Source: Pseudanabaena sp. lw0831 (GTDB lineage: Bacteria; Cyanobacteriota; Cyanobacteriia; Pseudanabaenales; Pseudanabaenaceae). Taken from it: a DNA stretch of 64,000 bases. The number at the start of each line of letters is the position of its first letter. The stretch's first letter is position 1. The stretch covers positions 1 through 64,000 of the forward strand of contig NZ_BBJB01000085.1 of the NCBI RefSeq assembly GCF_016584665.1. Direction: 5' to 3'. Below the pieces are notes generated by a model. That model ran no database searches. It was not told the origin of the DNA and saw only the letters and a list, made by a program, of their open reading frames with translations. Of the stretch, positions 25,460 to 35,273 are shown in pieces. A program made the position numbers and the translations under genes.

Positions 25460-27055
25460 ATGTCAACAGATAACTTGTCTACGGAACATTTGGCTGCCGA
25501 ACATTATGACATCATTATTATCGGTACTGGTGCAGCAGGAGGAACACTCGCTTACAAGCTAGCCTCCACTGGCAAAAGCATCTTGGTGCTAGAGCGCGGC
25601 GGTTTCATGCCTAGAGAGAAGGAAAACTGGGATACTAAAGTCGCGTTTAAGAGCAATCGCTATCATAATGATGAGGTTTGGTACGATCGCGATGGCAACG
25701 AATTACATCCTGGTATGAGCTACTCTGTTGGCGGAAATACCAAGATTTATGGAGCCGCTTTATTTCGTCTGCGCGAGCGAGATTTTGAATCCTATCAGCA
25801 TAAGGATGGTATCTCTCCAGCTTGGCCCCTAAAATATCGAGACTTTGAACCCTACTACACTGAAGCTGAAAAGCTATATCAAGTTCATGGCAATCAGGGT
25901 CTAGATCCTACCGAACCACCACGTAGCCACGATTATTTTTATCCTGCGGTCAGCCACGAGCCGCGAATGGAATCCGTTAGCAACTCACTCCAACAGAAGG
26001 GGCTACATCCATATCATACGCCTCTGGGTATCAGGCTAAATGAAGTCCAGCAACATCTGAGTGAATGTATTCGCTGTAATACTTGTGATGGATTTCCCTG
26101 CCTAGTTCATGCTAAATCTGATGCTGAGGTGACTGGGATTTTGCCAGCAATACAGCATCCTAATTTGACGCTATTGACAGAGGCTAAGGTGTTGAAACTC
26201 CATACCAGTGATTCTGGCAAGGAGATTACTACGGTTGAAGTAAGCATCAATAATGAGATTAAGTACTTTTCGGGTGGAATAGTCGTTCTTTCTTGTGGAG
26301 CAGTTAACTCATCGACGATCATGCTGCGATCGCATAATGACCAACACCCGAATGGTTTGGCAAATAGCTCTGATTTGGTAGGGCGCAATTTTATGAAACA
26401 TGTGCTCGGTTCCGTTATTGGAGTAACGAAAGAGCCAAATCCCACCAAGTTCCAAAAAACTCTATCGATCAACGATTTCTATTGGGGTGAAGATGGCTAC
26501 GACTATCCGATGGGGCAAATCCAAACCCTTGGTAAAGTCAATAAGGAAATGATCGAAGGCAATGCCGCTGCCTACGCTCCCCGCACACCTGAAGAAGTGG
26601 CAAGTCACTCTGTCGATTGGTGGTTGACTGTAGAGGACTTGCCAGACCATAACAACCGCGTTCGTGTTGATGGCGATCGCATTATTTTGGACTATACCGA
26701 AAATAATTCCGAACCCTATGCCCGATTGGAGCAGAAGTGGATCGAGATTCTTAAATCTATTGACTGTGGCGAGAGCATTCTGTCTCATGACAGTTATTTT
26801 GTCAAAGGTTCCACTAACTATTTCACTGGGAAACTCCCTTTGCAAGGAGTCGGACATCAAGTTGGGACTTGCCGCTTTGGTGAAGATCCCCAAACCTCTG
26901 TACTGAACCTTAATTGTCAAACCCACGATATTGATAATCTCTATGTTGTTGATGGCAGTTTTTTCTGTTCGAGTGGAGCCGTCAATCCGACTTTGACTAT
27001 CATTGCTAATGCTTTGCGGGTTGCCGAACATCTCATCAAAAGACTTGAGGCATAG
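25460..27055 (+). CDS. GMC-family oxidoreductase, copy 1
   Basis: A 531-residue FAD-dependent oxidoreductase of the glucose-methanol-choline type. The N-terminal dinucleotide fold is IIIIGTGAAGGTLAY, the Gly-rich SVGGNTKIYGAALFRLRERDF contacts the flavin, HQVGTCRFGEDP holds the active-site region, and VDGSFFCSSGAVNPTLTI is the C-terminal motif. A cysteine set CIRCNTCDGFPC (about residues 203-214) sits where FAD-glucose dehydrogenases carry a 3Fe-4S cluster. ATG 25460 after TAGGAAAAA is preferred to the upstream GTG in the SDR gene. It has a close paralogue at 30047. It likely oxidises a sugar or polyol. Confidence 0.92.
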   Translation: MSTDNLSTEHLAAEHYDIIIIGTGAAGGTLAYKLASTGKSILVLERGGFMPREKENWDTKVAFKSNRYHNDEVWYDRDGNELHPGMSYSVGGNTKIYGAALFRLRERDFESYQHKDGISPAWPLKYRDFEPYYTEAEKLYQVHGNQGLDPTEPPRSHDYFYPAVSHEPRMESVSNSLQQKGLHPYHTPLGIRLNEVQQHLSECIRCNTCDGFPCLVHAKSDAEVTGILPAIQHPNLTLLTEAKVLKLHTSDSGKEITTVEVSINNEIKYFSGGIVVLSCGAVNSSTIMLRSHNDQHPNGLANSSDLVGRNFMKHVLGSVIGVTKEPNPTKFQKTLSINDFYWGEDGYDYPMGQIQTLGKVNKEMIEGNAAAYAPRTPEEVASHSVDWWLTVEDLPDHNNRVRVDGDRIILDYTENNSEPYARLEQKWIEILKSIDCGESILSHDSYFVKGSTNYFTGKLPLQGVGHQVGTCRFGEDPQTSVLNLNCQTHDIDNLYVVDGSFFCSSGAVNPTLTIIANALRVAEHLIKRLEA

Positions 27056-27056
27056 T

Positions 27057-28127
27057 ATGGCTATTAAATTCCAAAAAAGAGTCTTTCTGATTGCCTTCTC
27101 TTTAGTGTTAGGAGTCTTTGCCCAAGAGGCGGCAATCTTAAATCCGCTATCAACCCGATCGCCCTATGCGATCGCCCAAGCCCAGCCAGCTAATGTAACT
27201 GCGGTTGACTCTGTGGGCATTACAGTTTCAGATATGGATAAAGCTATTCAATTTTACTCTGAGGTTTTGTCCTTCCAAAAAATATCTGATGTTGAGGTTT
27301 TAGGCTCTGAATACGAACGACTCCAAGGCTTGTTTGGAGTGCGTTTGAGAGTGGTAAAAATGCGACTAGGCGGAGAGATTCTCGAATTAACGGAATTTAT
27401 CACGCCGAAGGGTAGACCGATTCCTGTCGATTCGCGCAGTAACGATCGCTGGTTTCAACATATTGCGATCGCAGTCAGCGACATGGATAAAGCCTATGAA
27501 ATTCTTCGTAAATTTAAGGTGCAACATGCTTCTACTGCTCCGCAAAGGATTCCTGATACTAATAAAGCCGCCGCAGGAATTCGTGCCTTCTACTTTAAAG
27601 ATCCTGACGGACATAATTTAGAAATTATTTATTTTCCTAAAGGTAAAGGCGATCCGAAATGGCAAGAGAATCAGGCGCAAGTCTTTTTAGGAATTGACCA
27701 TACGGCGATCGTAGTTAGTAATACTGATGCTAGCTTGAAGTTTTATCGCGATGTTCTAGGACTCAAACTGGCGGGTGAAAGTGAAAACTTCGGCACGGAA
27801 CAGGAGCATCTCAATAATGTGTTTGGAGCCAAGTTACGCATTAGTGGATTAAAAGCGCCATCAGGTTTAGGGATTGAGTTTCTCGATTACTTGTCTCCGA
27901 GCGATGGCAAGCCTTACCCCTCTGACGCACGCACCAATGACTTGCTGCATTGGCAGACTACTTTAGTTGTCAATGATGCTAAAGCGATCGCGCAAAAGTT
28001 GCGAAATTCACGCACAATTTTTATCTCGCCCGATGCGATCGAAATTCCTTCTCTTTCTTTAGGGTTTAAGCGCGGATTTTTAGTCCGAGATCCCGATGGT
28101 CATGCCCTGAGGATTATCGAAAAATAA
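27057..28127 (+). CDS. Exported protein with two VOC (glyoxalase-like) domains
   Basis: A 356-residue protein with a signal peptide (basic MAIKFQKR, hydrophobic to about residue 27, cleavage near YAIAQA) and two vicinal-oxygen-chelate domains: about residues 45-195 (VGITVSDMDKAIQFYSEVL, FKDPDGHNLEIIYF) and 208-355 (DHTAIVVSNTDASLKFYRDVL, VRDPDGHALRIIE). VOC domains bind a metal and act as lyases, isomerases or dioxygenases, or just bind ligands. The ATG follows GAGG and lies one base beyond the stop of the GMC gene, so it is in the same operon. It probably handles a product of the GMC enzymes outside the cytoplasm; inference. Confidence 0.85.
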   Translation: MAIKFQKRVFLIAFSLVLGVFAQEAAILNPLSTRSPYAIAQAQPANVTAVDSVGITVSDMDKAIQFYSEVLSFQKISDVEVLGSEYERLQGLFGVRLRVVKMRLGGEILELTEFITPKGRPIPVDSRSNDRWFQHIAIAVSDMDKAYEILRKFKVQHASTAPQRIPDTNKAAAGIRAFYFKDPDGHNLEIIYFPKGKGDPKWQENQAQVFLGIDHTAIVVSNTDASLKFYRDVLGLKLAGESENFGTEQEHLNNVFGAKLRISGLKAPSGLGIEFLDYLSPSDGKPYPSDARTNDLLHWQTTLVVNDAKAIAQKLRNSRTIFISPDAIEIPSLSLGFKRGFLVRDPDGHALRIIEK

Positions 28128-28176
28128 GCGATCGCCTAATCAAAAAAATTAATCGAAAAAATTTAGCTATAACATT

Positions 28177-29007
28177 ATGAATATTCCCGATCAACCATCA
28201 TTTACACTCGATCATCAGCAACTTGCTGAAGCGAGAATTCAACTTCATTATGCAATCCAGCCATTAGCAGCCATCTCCAACGCTCTAGCAGATTCGAGTA
28301 ATAAAGGATTATTCTGGGACGATCAACTAGGATTCACAACCCGCGCAATTACATTGATCGAGTCATATCGACTTGCTCTCGATCCGATCGCATTAACTCT
28401 AAATTTTGTAACCGATCGCGATCAAGTTATTTCTGCTTTTGCATTAAGCGATCGTACATTGACTGAAGCATTTGACTGGATGAAGGCGATCGTTGGTGGA
28501 TTGGGCGGTGCTGCTGATTTAATTACTCCGATTTCCTATCCACCCAACGACTTCCCAGACAGCGATCTTGCCCGTGGCGCAACTTTCCAACTCCTGAACC
28601 TAACTTCAGATTTAGCTGAATACTACGCCAGTGCAGATCGTATTCTCCAAAATATAGTCCAACAAGAACCTATGGCATCGGATGTTCGCATTTGGCCACA
28701 TCATTTCGATATGGCGACTTTGATTTCTATCCCAGATGAAATAAATGGACAAGAAAAGTCAGTAGGCATCGGTCTATCCCCAGGGGATAGCAGCTATAAC
28801 GAGCCATACTGGTATGTGACTCCCTATCCTTATCCCGAGGATCGTAGTAATTTACCGATTCTAGATGGTGATGGAATTTGGCACACAGAAGGTTGGGTTG
28901 GGGCAATTCTTACTGCTTCACAATTTGGCGAGCCTAGGGCAAGTATCGATCAAGTTAACACCTTCTTAAAGTCTGCGATCGTTGCTTGCAAAAAACTATT
29001 AAATTAG
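28177..29007 (+). CDS. Conserved protein of unknown function in the GMC operon
   Basis: A 276-residue soluble protein without signal or membrane segments. The N-terminal half is helical (LAEARIQLHYAIQPLAAISNAL). The second half has striking aromatic blocks: VRIWPHHFDMATLI, IGLSPGDSSYNEPYWYVTPYPYP and GIWHTEGWVGAILTAS. His, Trp and Tyr clusters suggest a ligand or metal site. I do not recognise the family, though the blocks are strong enough to be a real conserved domain. It starts 49 bases after the VOC gene and ends 19 bases before the next start. Confidence 0.65.
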   Translation: MNIPDQPSFTLDHQQLAEARIQLHYAIQPLAAISNALADSSNKGLFWDDQLGFTTRAITLIESYRLALDPIALTLNFVTDRDQVISAFALSDRTLTEAFDWMKAIVGGLGGAADLITPISYPPNDFPDSDLARGATFQLLNLTSDLAEYYASADRILQNIVQQEPMASDVRIWPHHFDMATLISIPDEINGQEKSVGIGLSPGDSSYNEPYWYVTPYPYPEDRSNLPILDGDGIWHTEGWVGAILTASQFGEPRASIDQVNTFLKSAIVACKKLLN

Positions 29008-29026
29008 ATTGAATGAGGTTGAAATT

Positions 29027-30016
29027 ATGTCAAAAATTAATTGTCTACCTGATAAACGTTCTGTCGAGATTAACAAATCTGACACGGTTTTAGAAGCTTT
29101 ATTGTTAAATGGAATCGAGCATACCCACGTCTGCGGTGGGAATGCCTATTGTTCCACTTGTCGCATCATGATTTTAGATGGAGTGCAAAATTGTAGTCCT
29201 CCAACTAGCGCTGAAAGAGCTTTAGCCAAAAAACTGGATTTTCCCGTCCATGTGCGGCTTGCTTGCCAAACCAAGGTGACAGGAGATGTTTCGATTCGCC
29301 GCATGGTAATTGACAATGAGGATATAGACATTCTCGAAGGGCAGCTAGCTACAGGTGCTGTGAATAGCGATCGCAATGTAGCTTTGCTAGTTGCCACAAT
29401 TCGCGGATCGACTAATTTTGACGAGGTAAACTTTCACTACGATATTGTCTATATCATGAGTCGCTATTTCCATCGCGTCCAGAAAGTCGTGGGTCAATAT
29501 GGTGGGATTATTCCTAACGTCATGGGTGTTAGAGTCATGGCAGTATTTGGATTTGAGAAAAATAGTAGTCAGGCAGCAGAAAGAGCCGTATGGGCGGGCT
29601 TGGAACTGCTTAAAACCATAGCGGAATTGAATGTTTTCTTAAAGAAGTTATCTTACAACCCACTAAATATGAGTATCGGCATTCACTATGGCGCAGCCGT
29701 TTTAATTCCGATAGATCCTAGCAAGCTCAATGTTCTTACGCCTTTGGGTGATATTGTAAATTCGGTCGGTCGAATTGAAGCTGCCAATCAAGAAGTTGGA
29801 AGTGATTTGTTAATTTCAGAATCAGTCTACAACCAAGTCAAAGACAAAGCGATTATCAATCGTAACGGTAATTTCAGCCTAGGTAAAAATGAATTTAAAG
29901 TCTATGAAGTCACTGGTATGCAGGGGAATCCTCCTAAGGTAGCGAAAGTGCAAGAATCTACTGCTCCCGCACCTAAGAGATTCATGTCTTTTCTCCAGAA
30001 GTTCTTGTCTAAATAA
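29027..30016 (+). CDS. 2Fe-2S ferredoxin fused to a catalytically degenerate class III cyclase domain
   Basis: A 329-residue fusion. Residues about 1-95 are a ferredoxin with Cys spacing C-x5-C-x2-C (HVCGGNAYCSTC) and a last Cys in RLACQT. Residues about 118-300 are an adenylate/guanylate cyclase domain (IRGSTNFDEV, GIHYGAAV, LTPLGDIVNSVGRIEAANQ). Both metal-binding Asp are gone: the usual FADIRGFT reads LVATIRGST, and GDxVMAVFG reads GVRVMAVFG. It should fold and perhaps bind a nucleotide but not make cAMP. ATG 29027 follows GAGG. It lies between the unknown gene and the second GMC gene, so a redox-sensing or electron-carrier role for the GMC enzymes is plausible. Confidence 0.85.
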   Translation: MSKINCLPDKRSVEINKSDTVLEALLLNGIEHTHVCGGNAYCSTCRIMILDGVQNCSPPTSAERALAKKLDFPVHVRLACQTKVTGDVSIRRMVIDNEDIDILEGQLATGAVNSDRNVALLVATIRGSTNFDEVNFHYDIVYIMSRYFHRVQKVVGQYGGIIPNVMGVRVMAVFGFEKNSSQAAERAVWAGLELLKTIAELNVFLKKLSYNPLNMSIGIHYGAAVLIPIDPSKLNVLTPLGDIVNSVGRIEAANQEVGSDLLISESVYNQVKDKAIINRNGNFSLGKNEFKVYEVTGMQGNPPKVAKVQESTAPAPKRFMSFLQKFLSK

Positions 30017-30046
30017 ATCTTCGTTCTCAAATCAATAGGAAAATCA

Positions 30047-31591
30047 ATGTCTACTGAACATTACGATGTGATTATTATCGGAACTGGTGCAGGTGGCGGA
30101 ACCTTAGCCTATCGCCTTGCTTCTAGTGGAAAGAAGATCTTGATCCTAGAAAGAGGTGCATTTTTACCTCAAGAGAAACAGAATTGGGATACAGTTGAAG
30201 TCTATAAAAAAGACCGCTATCACACTTCTGAAACTTGGATTGATGATAAAGATGGCAGTACGATTCATCCAGGAACTGGCTACTGGGTCGGCGGAAACAC
30301 TAAAGTCTATGGAGGCGCATTGCTGCGTCTTAGAGAACGGGACTTCGATCTCGTAGAACATCAGGGAGGTATTTCTCCTGAATGGATACTGAAGTATCAA
30401 GACTTTGAACCCTACTATACAGAAGCAGAAAAACTCTATGAAGTACATGGTGAGCGTGGTCAAGATCCTACTGAGCCACCAACTAACTCGCCCTATCCAT
30501 TCCCACCAGTCTCCCATGAGCCGCGCATCCAAGAAATCCATGATGACTTGGTAAAGCAAGGCTTAAATCCAATTAACCTTCCTTTGGCAATCAAGCTAAA
30601 TGAAGTCAATCGGCGTTTGGGAGCTTGCATTCGCTGCAATACCTGTGATGGGTTCCCCTGTTTAGTGAATGGCAAGGGTGACTCAGATATAAATTGCGTG
30701 CGTCCAGCGATCGCAAAAGACAACATCACTTTGCTCATCGAGGCAGAGGTACTGCGACTGCATACAAGCCCATCGGGAAGGGAAGTCACCAGCGTTGAAG
30801 TGAAATTAGACGATCAAATTCTTAACTTCTCTGGCGATATTGTGGTGGTTGCCTGTGGCGCGATTAATTCTGCTGTCTTGTTGTTGCGATCTGCTAATGA
30901 TCAACATCCTAACGGTTTAGCGAATAGCTCTGACCAAGTTGGGCGAAACTTCATGAAACATCAACATGGTGCGATCGTTGGCATCACTCCCAAGCCAAAT
31001 CATAGCGAATTCCAAAAGACTCTCGCTGTGCTTGATTATTACTGGGGTGAAGAAGGCTTTAACTACCCGATGGGACTGATCCAATTATTGGGCAAGGTGA
31101 ATAAAGACATGATCGCCCTTGATGCTCCTGTTTTTGCCCCAGGGATGGCACTAGATCAAGTTGCTCAGCACTCCGTTGATTGGTTTATCACAGCCGAAGA
31201 CTTACCCGATCGCAACAATCGTGTCACCGTCAAAAATGGCACAGTGCATCTCAGTTATACCGAAAACAATACTGTCGCCTTCGATCGCCTCATGGATCGC
31301 TGGACGCAAGTATTAAAAAAGATAAATTGTGGCGATCGTATTTTGCCTCTCTCCCTCTATTTTCGGAAAAAATTAGCGATCGCGGCAGTAGCGCATCAAA
31401 ATGGTACTTGCCGCTTTGGTGAAGACCCCAAAGATTCGGTTTTAGATATTAATTGTCGTACTCATGATGTCGATAATCTCTATGTTGTTGATGGTTCCTT
31501 TTTTCCCTCCAGTGCCGCCGTCAATCCTACATTAACAATTATTGCGAATGCTTTACGTGTCGGCGATCATCTGCTCAAGCGAATTAACTAG
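30047..31591 (+). CDS. GMC-family oxidoreductase, copy 2
   Basis: A 514-residue paralogue of the enzyme at 25460, similar along its whole length. It keeps IIIIGTGAGGGTLAY, the Gly-rich WVGGNTKVYGGALLRLRERDF, HQNGTCRFGEDP and SSAAVNPTLTI. The four-cysteine set CIRCNTCDGFPC is at residues 194-205. It lacks the ten-residue N-terminal extension of copy 1, and the loop before HQNGTCRFG is shorter. No signal peptide is seen. It directly follows the ferredoxin fusion (30 bases) and ends the operon before two strong hairpins. Two GMC enzymes may act on successive positions of one substrate, or form a heterodimer. Confidence 0.92.
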   Translation: MSTEHYDVIIIGTGAGGGTLAYRLASSGKKILILERGAFLPQEKQNWDTVEVYKKDRYHTSETWIDDKDGSTIHPGTGYWVGGNTKVYGGALLRLRERDFDLVEHQGGISPEWILKYQDFEPYYTEAEKLYEVHGERGQDPTEPPTNSPYPFPPVSHEPRIQEIHDDLVKQGLNPINLPLAIKLNEVNRRLGACIRCNTCDGFPCLVNGKGDSDINCVRPAIAKDNITLLIEAEVLRLHTSPSGREVTSVEVKLDDQILNFSGDIVVVACGAINSAVLLLRSANDQHPNGLANSSDQVGRNFMKHQHGAIVGITPKPNHSEFQKTLAVLDYYWGEEGFNYPMGLIQLLGKVNKDMIALDAPVFAPGMALDQVAQHSVDWFITAEDLPDRNNRVTVKNGTVHLSYTENNTVAFDRLMDRWTQVLKKINCGDRILPLSLYFRKKLAIAAVAHQNGTCRFGEDPKDSVLDINCRTHDVDNLYVVDGSFFPSSAAVNPTLTIIANALRVGDHLLKRIN

Positions 31592-31635
31592 CTAGACAAA
31601 AGAAAGATTGCAACGCTCTGCGGTGTCTCAAAAAA

Positions 31636-31765
31636 CAAGAAATTTTTTAAAAGGCTTGCGAAGCAAGCCTTTTAAAAAATTTCTTGTATCCCATGAAGCC
31701 TCAATAGCCTTTAAAGCTCAAAAGAGAGTTGCACCGCTTTACGGTGCAACTCTCTTTTGGGCTTT
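31636..31765 (+). terminator. Two strong hairpins closing the GMC operon
   Basis: The first is a perfect 24 bp (31636-31659 with 31663-31686, loop GAA). The second is 24 bp with one wobble (31713-31736 with 31742-31765). The box TAGCTAGACAAAAG before the first resembles that at the start of the family B element at 32338. The rest of the 330-base spacer is empty. Confidence 0.8.
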
Positions 31766-31921
31766 GAAAACAGCTATAACTTCTCAGGCATAATTAATCA
31801 TTCTCTCATTTTCACATCAGGGTGACTTCAGGCAAAAGGTAAATACTTAGATTAATACAAAAAGAACTAATTCATTAATTAGTTCCCCAAAAGAATAAAT
31901 TCTATATCGAGAGATAAAATC

Positions 31922-32275
31922 ATGAAAAAATTACTTCTAGCTTTCTTGCCTGCACTCTTGCTCTCTGCAACTGCTATAGTTCCTGCTGCCAAGGCTCAAG
32001 ATGCTATGCAAATGCCTTCTATAGAAGTAAAAATGAAGATAACCTTGACACCCTTTAACCTCGCTTATCTGGCACATCAGGGGTATTTTACAAGCCAAGG
32101 TATTCCTGACTCTGAAGGTCTGATGAAAGGCTTTAACGATGGTACGATCACCGCAGCTCAACTTGTAAAAGCCGCAGTTGCCGACAAACGATTACCTGCT
32201 GCGTTCTTGACGAATGATTCCTATATCGCCGCAGTGAAGAACCAATTATACACTCTTACTCTCTCAGCTCGTTAA
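31922..32275 (+). CDS. Small secreted protein of unknown function
   Basis: A 117-residue exported protein with a textbook signal peptide (MKKLLLAFLPALLLSATAIV, cleavage after AKA before QDAMQ). The mature part (about 92 residues) begins with VKMKITLTPFNLAYLAHQGYF and has regular hydrophobic spacing (LMKGFNDGTITAAQLVKAAV, then RLPAAFLTNDSYIAAVKNQL), so it is probably helical. No cysteines remain after cleavage. Family not recognised. It sits between the GMC operon and the glucosidase gene, each separated by hairpins. Confidence 0.7.
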   Translation: MKKLLLAFLPALLLSATAIVPAAKAQDAMQMPSIEVKMKITLTPFNLAYLAHQGYFTSQGIPDSEGLMKGFNDGTITAAQLVKAAVADKRLPAAFLTNDSYIAAVKNQLYTLTLSAR

Positions 32276-32337
32276 GCCAAATTAGGATTTACGAATAGAA
32301 TACTAGATGTAGAGGCAGTTCATGAATTGTCTCTACT

Positions 32338-32439
32338 AAGTAGCTAGACATAAGTAAACTAAAAACCAAAGAGGTGGTTCCGCCCGCGTAGCGGACGGAA
32401 CCACCTCTGGTTTTAGGTTTTAATTATGCTGAGCTACTT
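32338..32439. repeat. Palindromic repeat element, family B, copy 1
   Basis: Ends AAGTAGCT and AGCTACTT are inverted repeats. Inside, AAAACC/GGTTTT boxes frame a hairpin (core 32370-32408, loop GTA, one mismatch). It shares ends and boxes, but not the inner stem, with 35168-35272. Confidence 0.7.
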
Positions 32440-32514
32440 ATATGATTGGAAGTTTACGCGATTTTATGCAAGTCCTATTGATTAGCAAAAGCAGAAATAA
32501 TCCTGTAGAGAAAT

Positions 32515-35169
32515 ATGATGAATCCAGAGCAAGCTAGATTAGTAGAAACCAGAAACGGAAAACCTTGGAAGCAATGGGGATCTTATCTTAGCGAGCGGCA
32601 ATGGGGAACTGTTCGTGAAGACTATAGCTCTGCGGGAACCGCTTGGGATTATTTCTCTCACGATCAATCTCGATCGCGAGCCTATCGATGGGGAGAAGAT
32701 GGGATTGCTGGCATTTCTGACGATCATCAGTTTCTCTGCTTTGCGATCGCGCTCTGGAATGGAGCCGATCCGATTATTAAAGAAAGATTGTTTGGGTTAA
32801 CTGGCAGCGAAGGTAATCATGGCGAAGATGTTAAGGAGTATTACTTTTATGTAGATAATACGCCCACGCATTCCTACATGAAATATCTATACAAGTATCC
32901 TCAAGTTGCCTTCCCGTACGAACAGCTTGTAAATGGGAATAAACATCGCAGTCGAAATGAGCGAGAACTTGAACTACTAGATACAGGGGTGTTTGATAGC
33001 GATCGCTACTTTGATGTGGTTGTTGAATATGCTAAAAACTCGCCTCAGGATATTACAATCCAAATTAGTATCACCAATCATGCGCCTGACTCACAGACGA
33101 TTCATCTGCTGCCGTCTCTGTGGTTTCGGAATAATTGGGTTTGGGACAATAGCAAGAAACCCTCACTTAAGGCTCATTCTTCAGACATGATTGCGGCAAG
33201 TCATGAGCAATTAGGGCAAATGTGGCTCTATTGTCCAGAGAGTAAAGAATTACTATTTACAGAAAATGAAACCAACTATCAGCGGCTATTTGGAACTGCA
33301 AATATCTCTCAGTATGTAAAGGATGGCATCAATGATTATATTGTCAATGGTAAAGCATCGCTAAATCCTCAGCAACAAGGCACAAAGGCTGCTGCTCATT
33401 ATGAACTAGCGATCGCGGCGGGTGAGACTAAAGTTGTCAGATTGCGATTGAGCGATATTGCCCCTGATGTCCTCGTTTTGGGAGTAGAAGCCGAAATTGT
33501 GGCAACGAGACTGCGCGAAGCCAATGAGTTTTATCAGCAAATTTCCCCATTTGAAATGACGGATGATATGCGAAATGTCCAGAGACAGGCTTTTGCAGGA
33601 ATGCTATGGAGCAAGCAGTATTACAACTATTCTATAAAACCTTGGTTAGAAGGCGATCCAAATACGCCCACACCACCAAGCGATCGCCTCAAGGGGAGAA
33701 ATGCTCAATGGTTCCATTTGGAATCTGAGGATATTCTTTCGATGCCCGACAAATGGGAATATCCTTGGTTTGCTGCTTGGGATTTAGCTTTCCATACGAT
33801 TCCGATCGCGATGATTGACCCAGATTTTGCCAAGCGGCAGCTTGATGTAATTACCCGCGAGTGGTTTATGCATCCAAATGGGCAAATTCCAGCCTACGAG
33901 TGGGCTTTTGGCGATGTGAATCCCCCCGTTCATGCATGGGCGACCTATCGAGTTTATAAAATCGAGCAGAAGATGCACGGTAAAGGCGATCGCAAATTCT
34001 TAGAGCGGGTTTTTCAGAAGCTTTTGTTAAACTTCACTTGGTGGGTAAATCGCAAAGATCGCGATGGCAAGAATGTTTTTGAAGGCGGCTTTTTGGGATT
34101 GGATAATATTGGAGTGTTCGATCGCAGTGCGGAACTTCCTACGGGTGGGTATATTGAGCAAGCCGATGGTACTAGTTGGATGGGCATGTATTGCTTAAAC
34201 ATGCTAACGATCGCTTTAGAACTTGCCAAAGAAAATCATGTTTATGAGGATATTGCCACTAAATTCTTTGAACATTTTCTCTATATCGCCGATGCTATGA
34301 ATAAAGTCGGTGAGAAGCATACAGAGCTTTGGGATGAAGAAGATGGCTTTTACTACGATGTTCTCAATCTCCCCTCTGGTAATCAACTAAAACTAAAAGT
34401 GCGATCGCTCGTTGGACTGATTCCACTCTTTGCCGTACAGACATTAGATCCCGAAGTACTCGATCAATTGCCAGAATTCAAAAATAGAATGCAATGGTTT
34501 ATCAACCATCATCCTGAGCTAACTCAAAATGTTGCTTGCATGGAAACCTGCGGGATGGACGCTAGACGGTTACTTGCTATCTGCTATCGCGATAAGCTCC
34601 AACGCATTTTAACCAAAATGCTAGACGAGAAAGAGTTTTTGGGAGAATTTGGCATTCGCGCACTCTCTAAATTCCATAAGGATCATCCCTATATTTGGAG
34701 AGCTAAAGGTAGTGAATATAGAGTTGATTATGAACCAGCCGAATCTTCGAGCGGTTTGTTTGGAGGGAATTCTAACTGGCGTGGTCCAATTTGGATGCCA
34801 GTAAATTTCCTCATTATCGAATCCTTACAGAAGTTCCATCATTTCTATGGTGATAGCTTCAAAATTGAGTATCCTACTGGTTCGGGAAACTTGATGACGC
34901 TATGGGATGTCTCGGTAGAGCTATCTCAGCGTCTTATCAATATCTTTGTTGAGGATGATCGTGGCGATCGCCCTGTAAATGATTCGCAAAATGGTAAAAA
35001 ATCAAAATTCGATACTGATGCTAACTGGAAAGATTTAGTATTATTCTATGAATATTTTCATGGCGATAATGGTTCAGGAATTGGCGCTAGTCATCAAACA
35101 GGATGGACAGGACTGGTGGCAAAACTGATCCAACAATCGAGCGAATATTCTGACAAACAGCCAGATTAA
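32515..35169 (+). CDS. MGH1-like/GH63-type glucosidase
   Basis: An 884-residue alpha/alpha-barrel glycoside hydrolase of the mannosylglycerate hydrolase/GH63 group. The N-terminus ([41 protein letters not shown]) and the core blocks ([56 protein letters not shown]) are typical of large cytoplasmic glucosidases in cyanobacteria. Acidic residues in AWD and in the YEWAFGD block are likely catalytic. There is no signal peptide, so it acts inside the cell. Its position after an SDR/GMC sugar-oxidising operon suggests it frees glucose or a related sugar for that pathway; inference. Confidence 0.88.
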   Translation: MMNPEQARLVETRNGKPWKQWGSYLSERQWGTVREDYSSAGTAWDYFSHDQSRSRAYRWGEDGIAGISDDHQFLCFAIALWNGADPIIKERLFGLTGSEGNHGEDVKEYYFYVDNTPTHSYMKYLYKYPQVAFPYEQLVNGNKHRSRNERELELLDTGVFDSDRYFDVVVEYAKNSPQDITIQISITNHAPDSQTIHLLPSLWFRNNWVWDNSKKPSLKAHSSDMIAASHEQLGQMWLYCPESKELLFTENETNYQRLFGTANISQYVKDGINDYIVNGKASLNPQQQGTKAAAHYELAIAAGETKVVRLRLSDIAPDVLVLGVEAEIVATRLREANEFYQQISPFEMTDDMRNVQRQAFAGMLWSKQYYNYSIKPWLEGDPNTPTPPSDRLKGRNAQWFHLESEDILSMPDKWEYPWFAAWDLAFHTIPIAMIDPDFAKRQLDVITREWFMHPNGQIPAYEWAFGDVNPPVHAWATYRVYKIEQKMHGKGDRKFLERVFQKLLLNFTWWVNRKDRDGKNVFEGGFLGLDNIGVFDRSAELPTGGYIEQADGTSWMGMYCLNMLTIALELAKENHVYEDIATKFFEHFLYIADAMNKVGEKHTELWDEEDGFYYDVLNLPSGNQLKLKVRSLVGLIPLFAVQTLDPEVLDQLPEFKNRMQWFINHHPELTQNVACMETCGMDARRLLAICYRDKLQRILTKMLDEKEFLGEFGIRALSKFHKDHPYIWRAKGSEYRVDYEPAESSSGLFGGNSNWRGPIWMPVNFLIIESLQKFHHFYGDSFKIEYPTGSGNLMTLWDVSVELSQRLINIFVEDDRGDRPVNDSQNGKKSKFDTDANWKDLVLFYEYFHGDNGSGIGASHQTGWTGLVAKLIQQSSEYSDKQPD

Positions 35170-35272
35170 GTAGCTTAGTATAGTGAAAACCAAAAAAAAA
35201 CAAAGCGCAGGTTGCCCGCGTAGCAGGTGACCTGCGCTTTTAGGTTTTAAGGTTGCTTATGCATAGCTACTT
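35168..35272. repeat. Palindromic repeat element, family B, copy 2, hit by an IS
   Basis: Ends AAGTAGCT and AGCTACTT, with inner boxes AAAACC/GGTTTT as in copy 1 at 32338. The inner stem is unrelated (core 35202-35240, 11 perfect outer pairs). The right end is interrupted by the IS element at 35274. Confidence 0.7.
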
Positions 35273-35273
35273 A

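Noticed and set aside
26462-27031. 189-residue minus-strand ORF
   Set aside because: Exactly antisense to GMC copy 1; no domain signal, and the + strand gene is certain.
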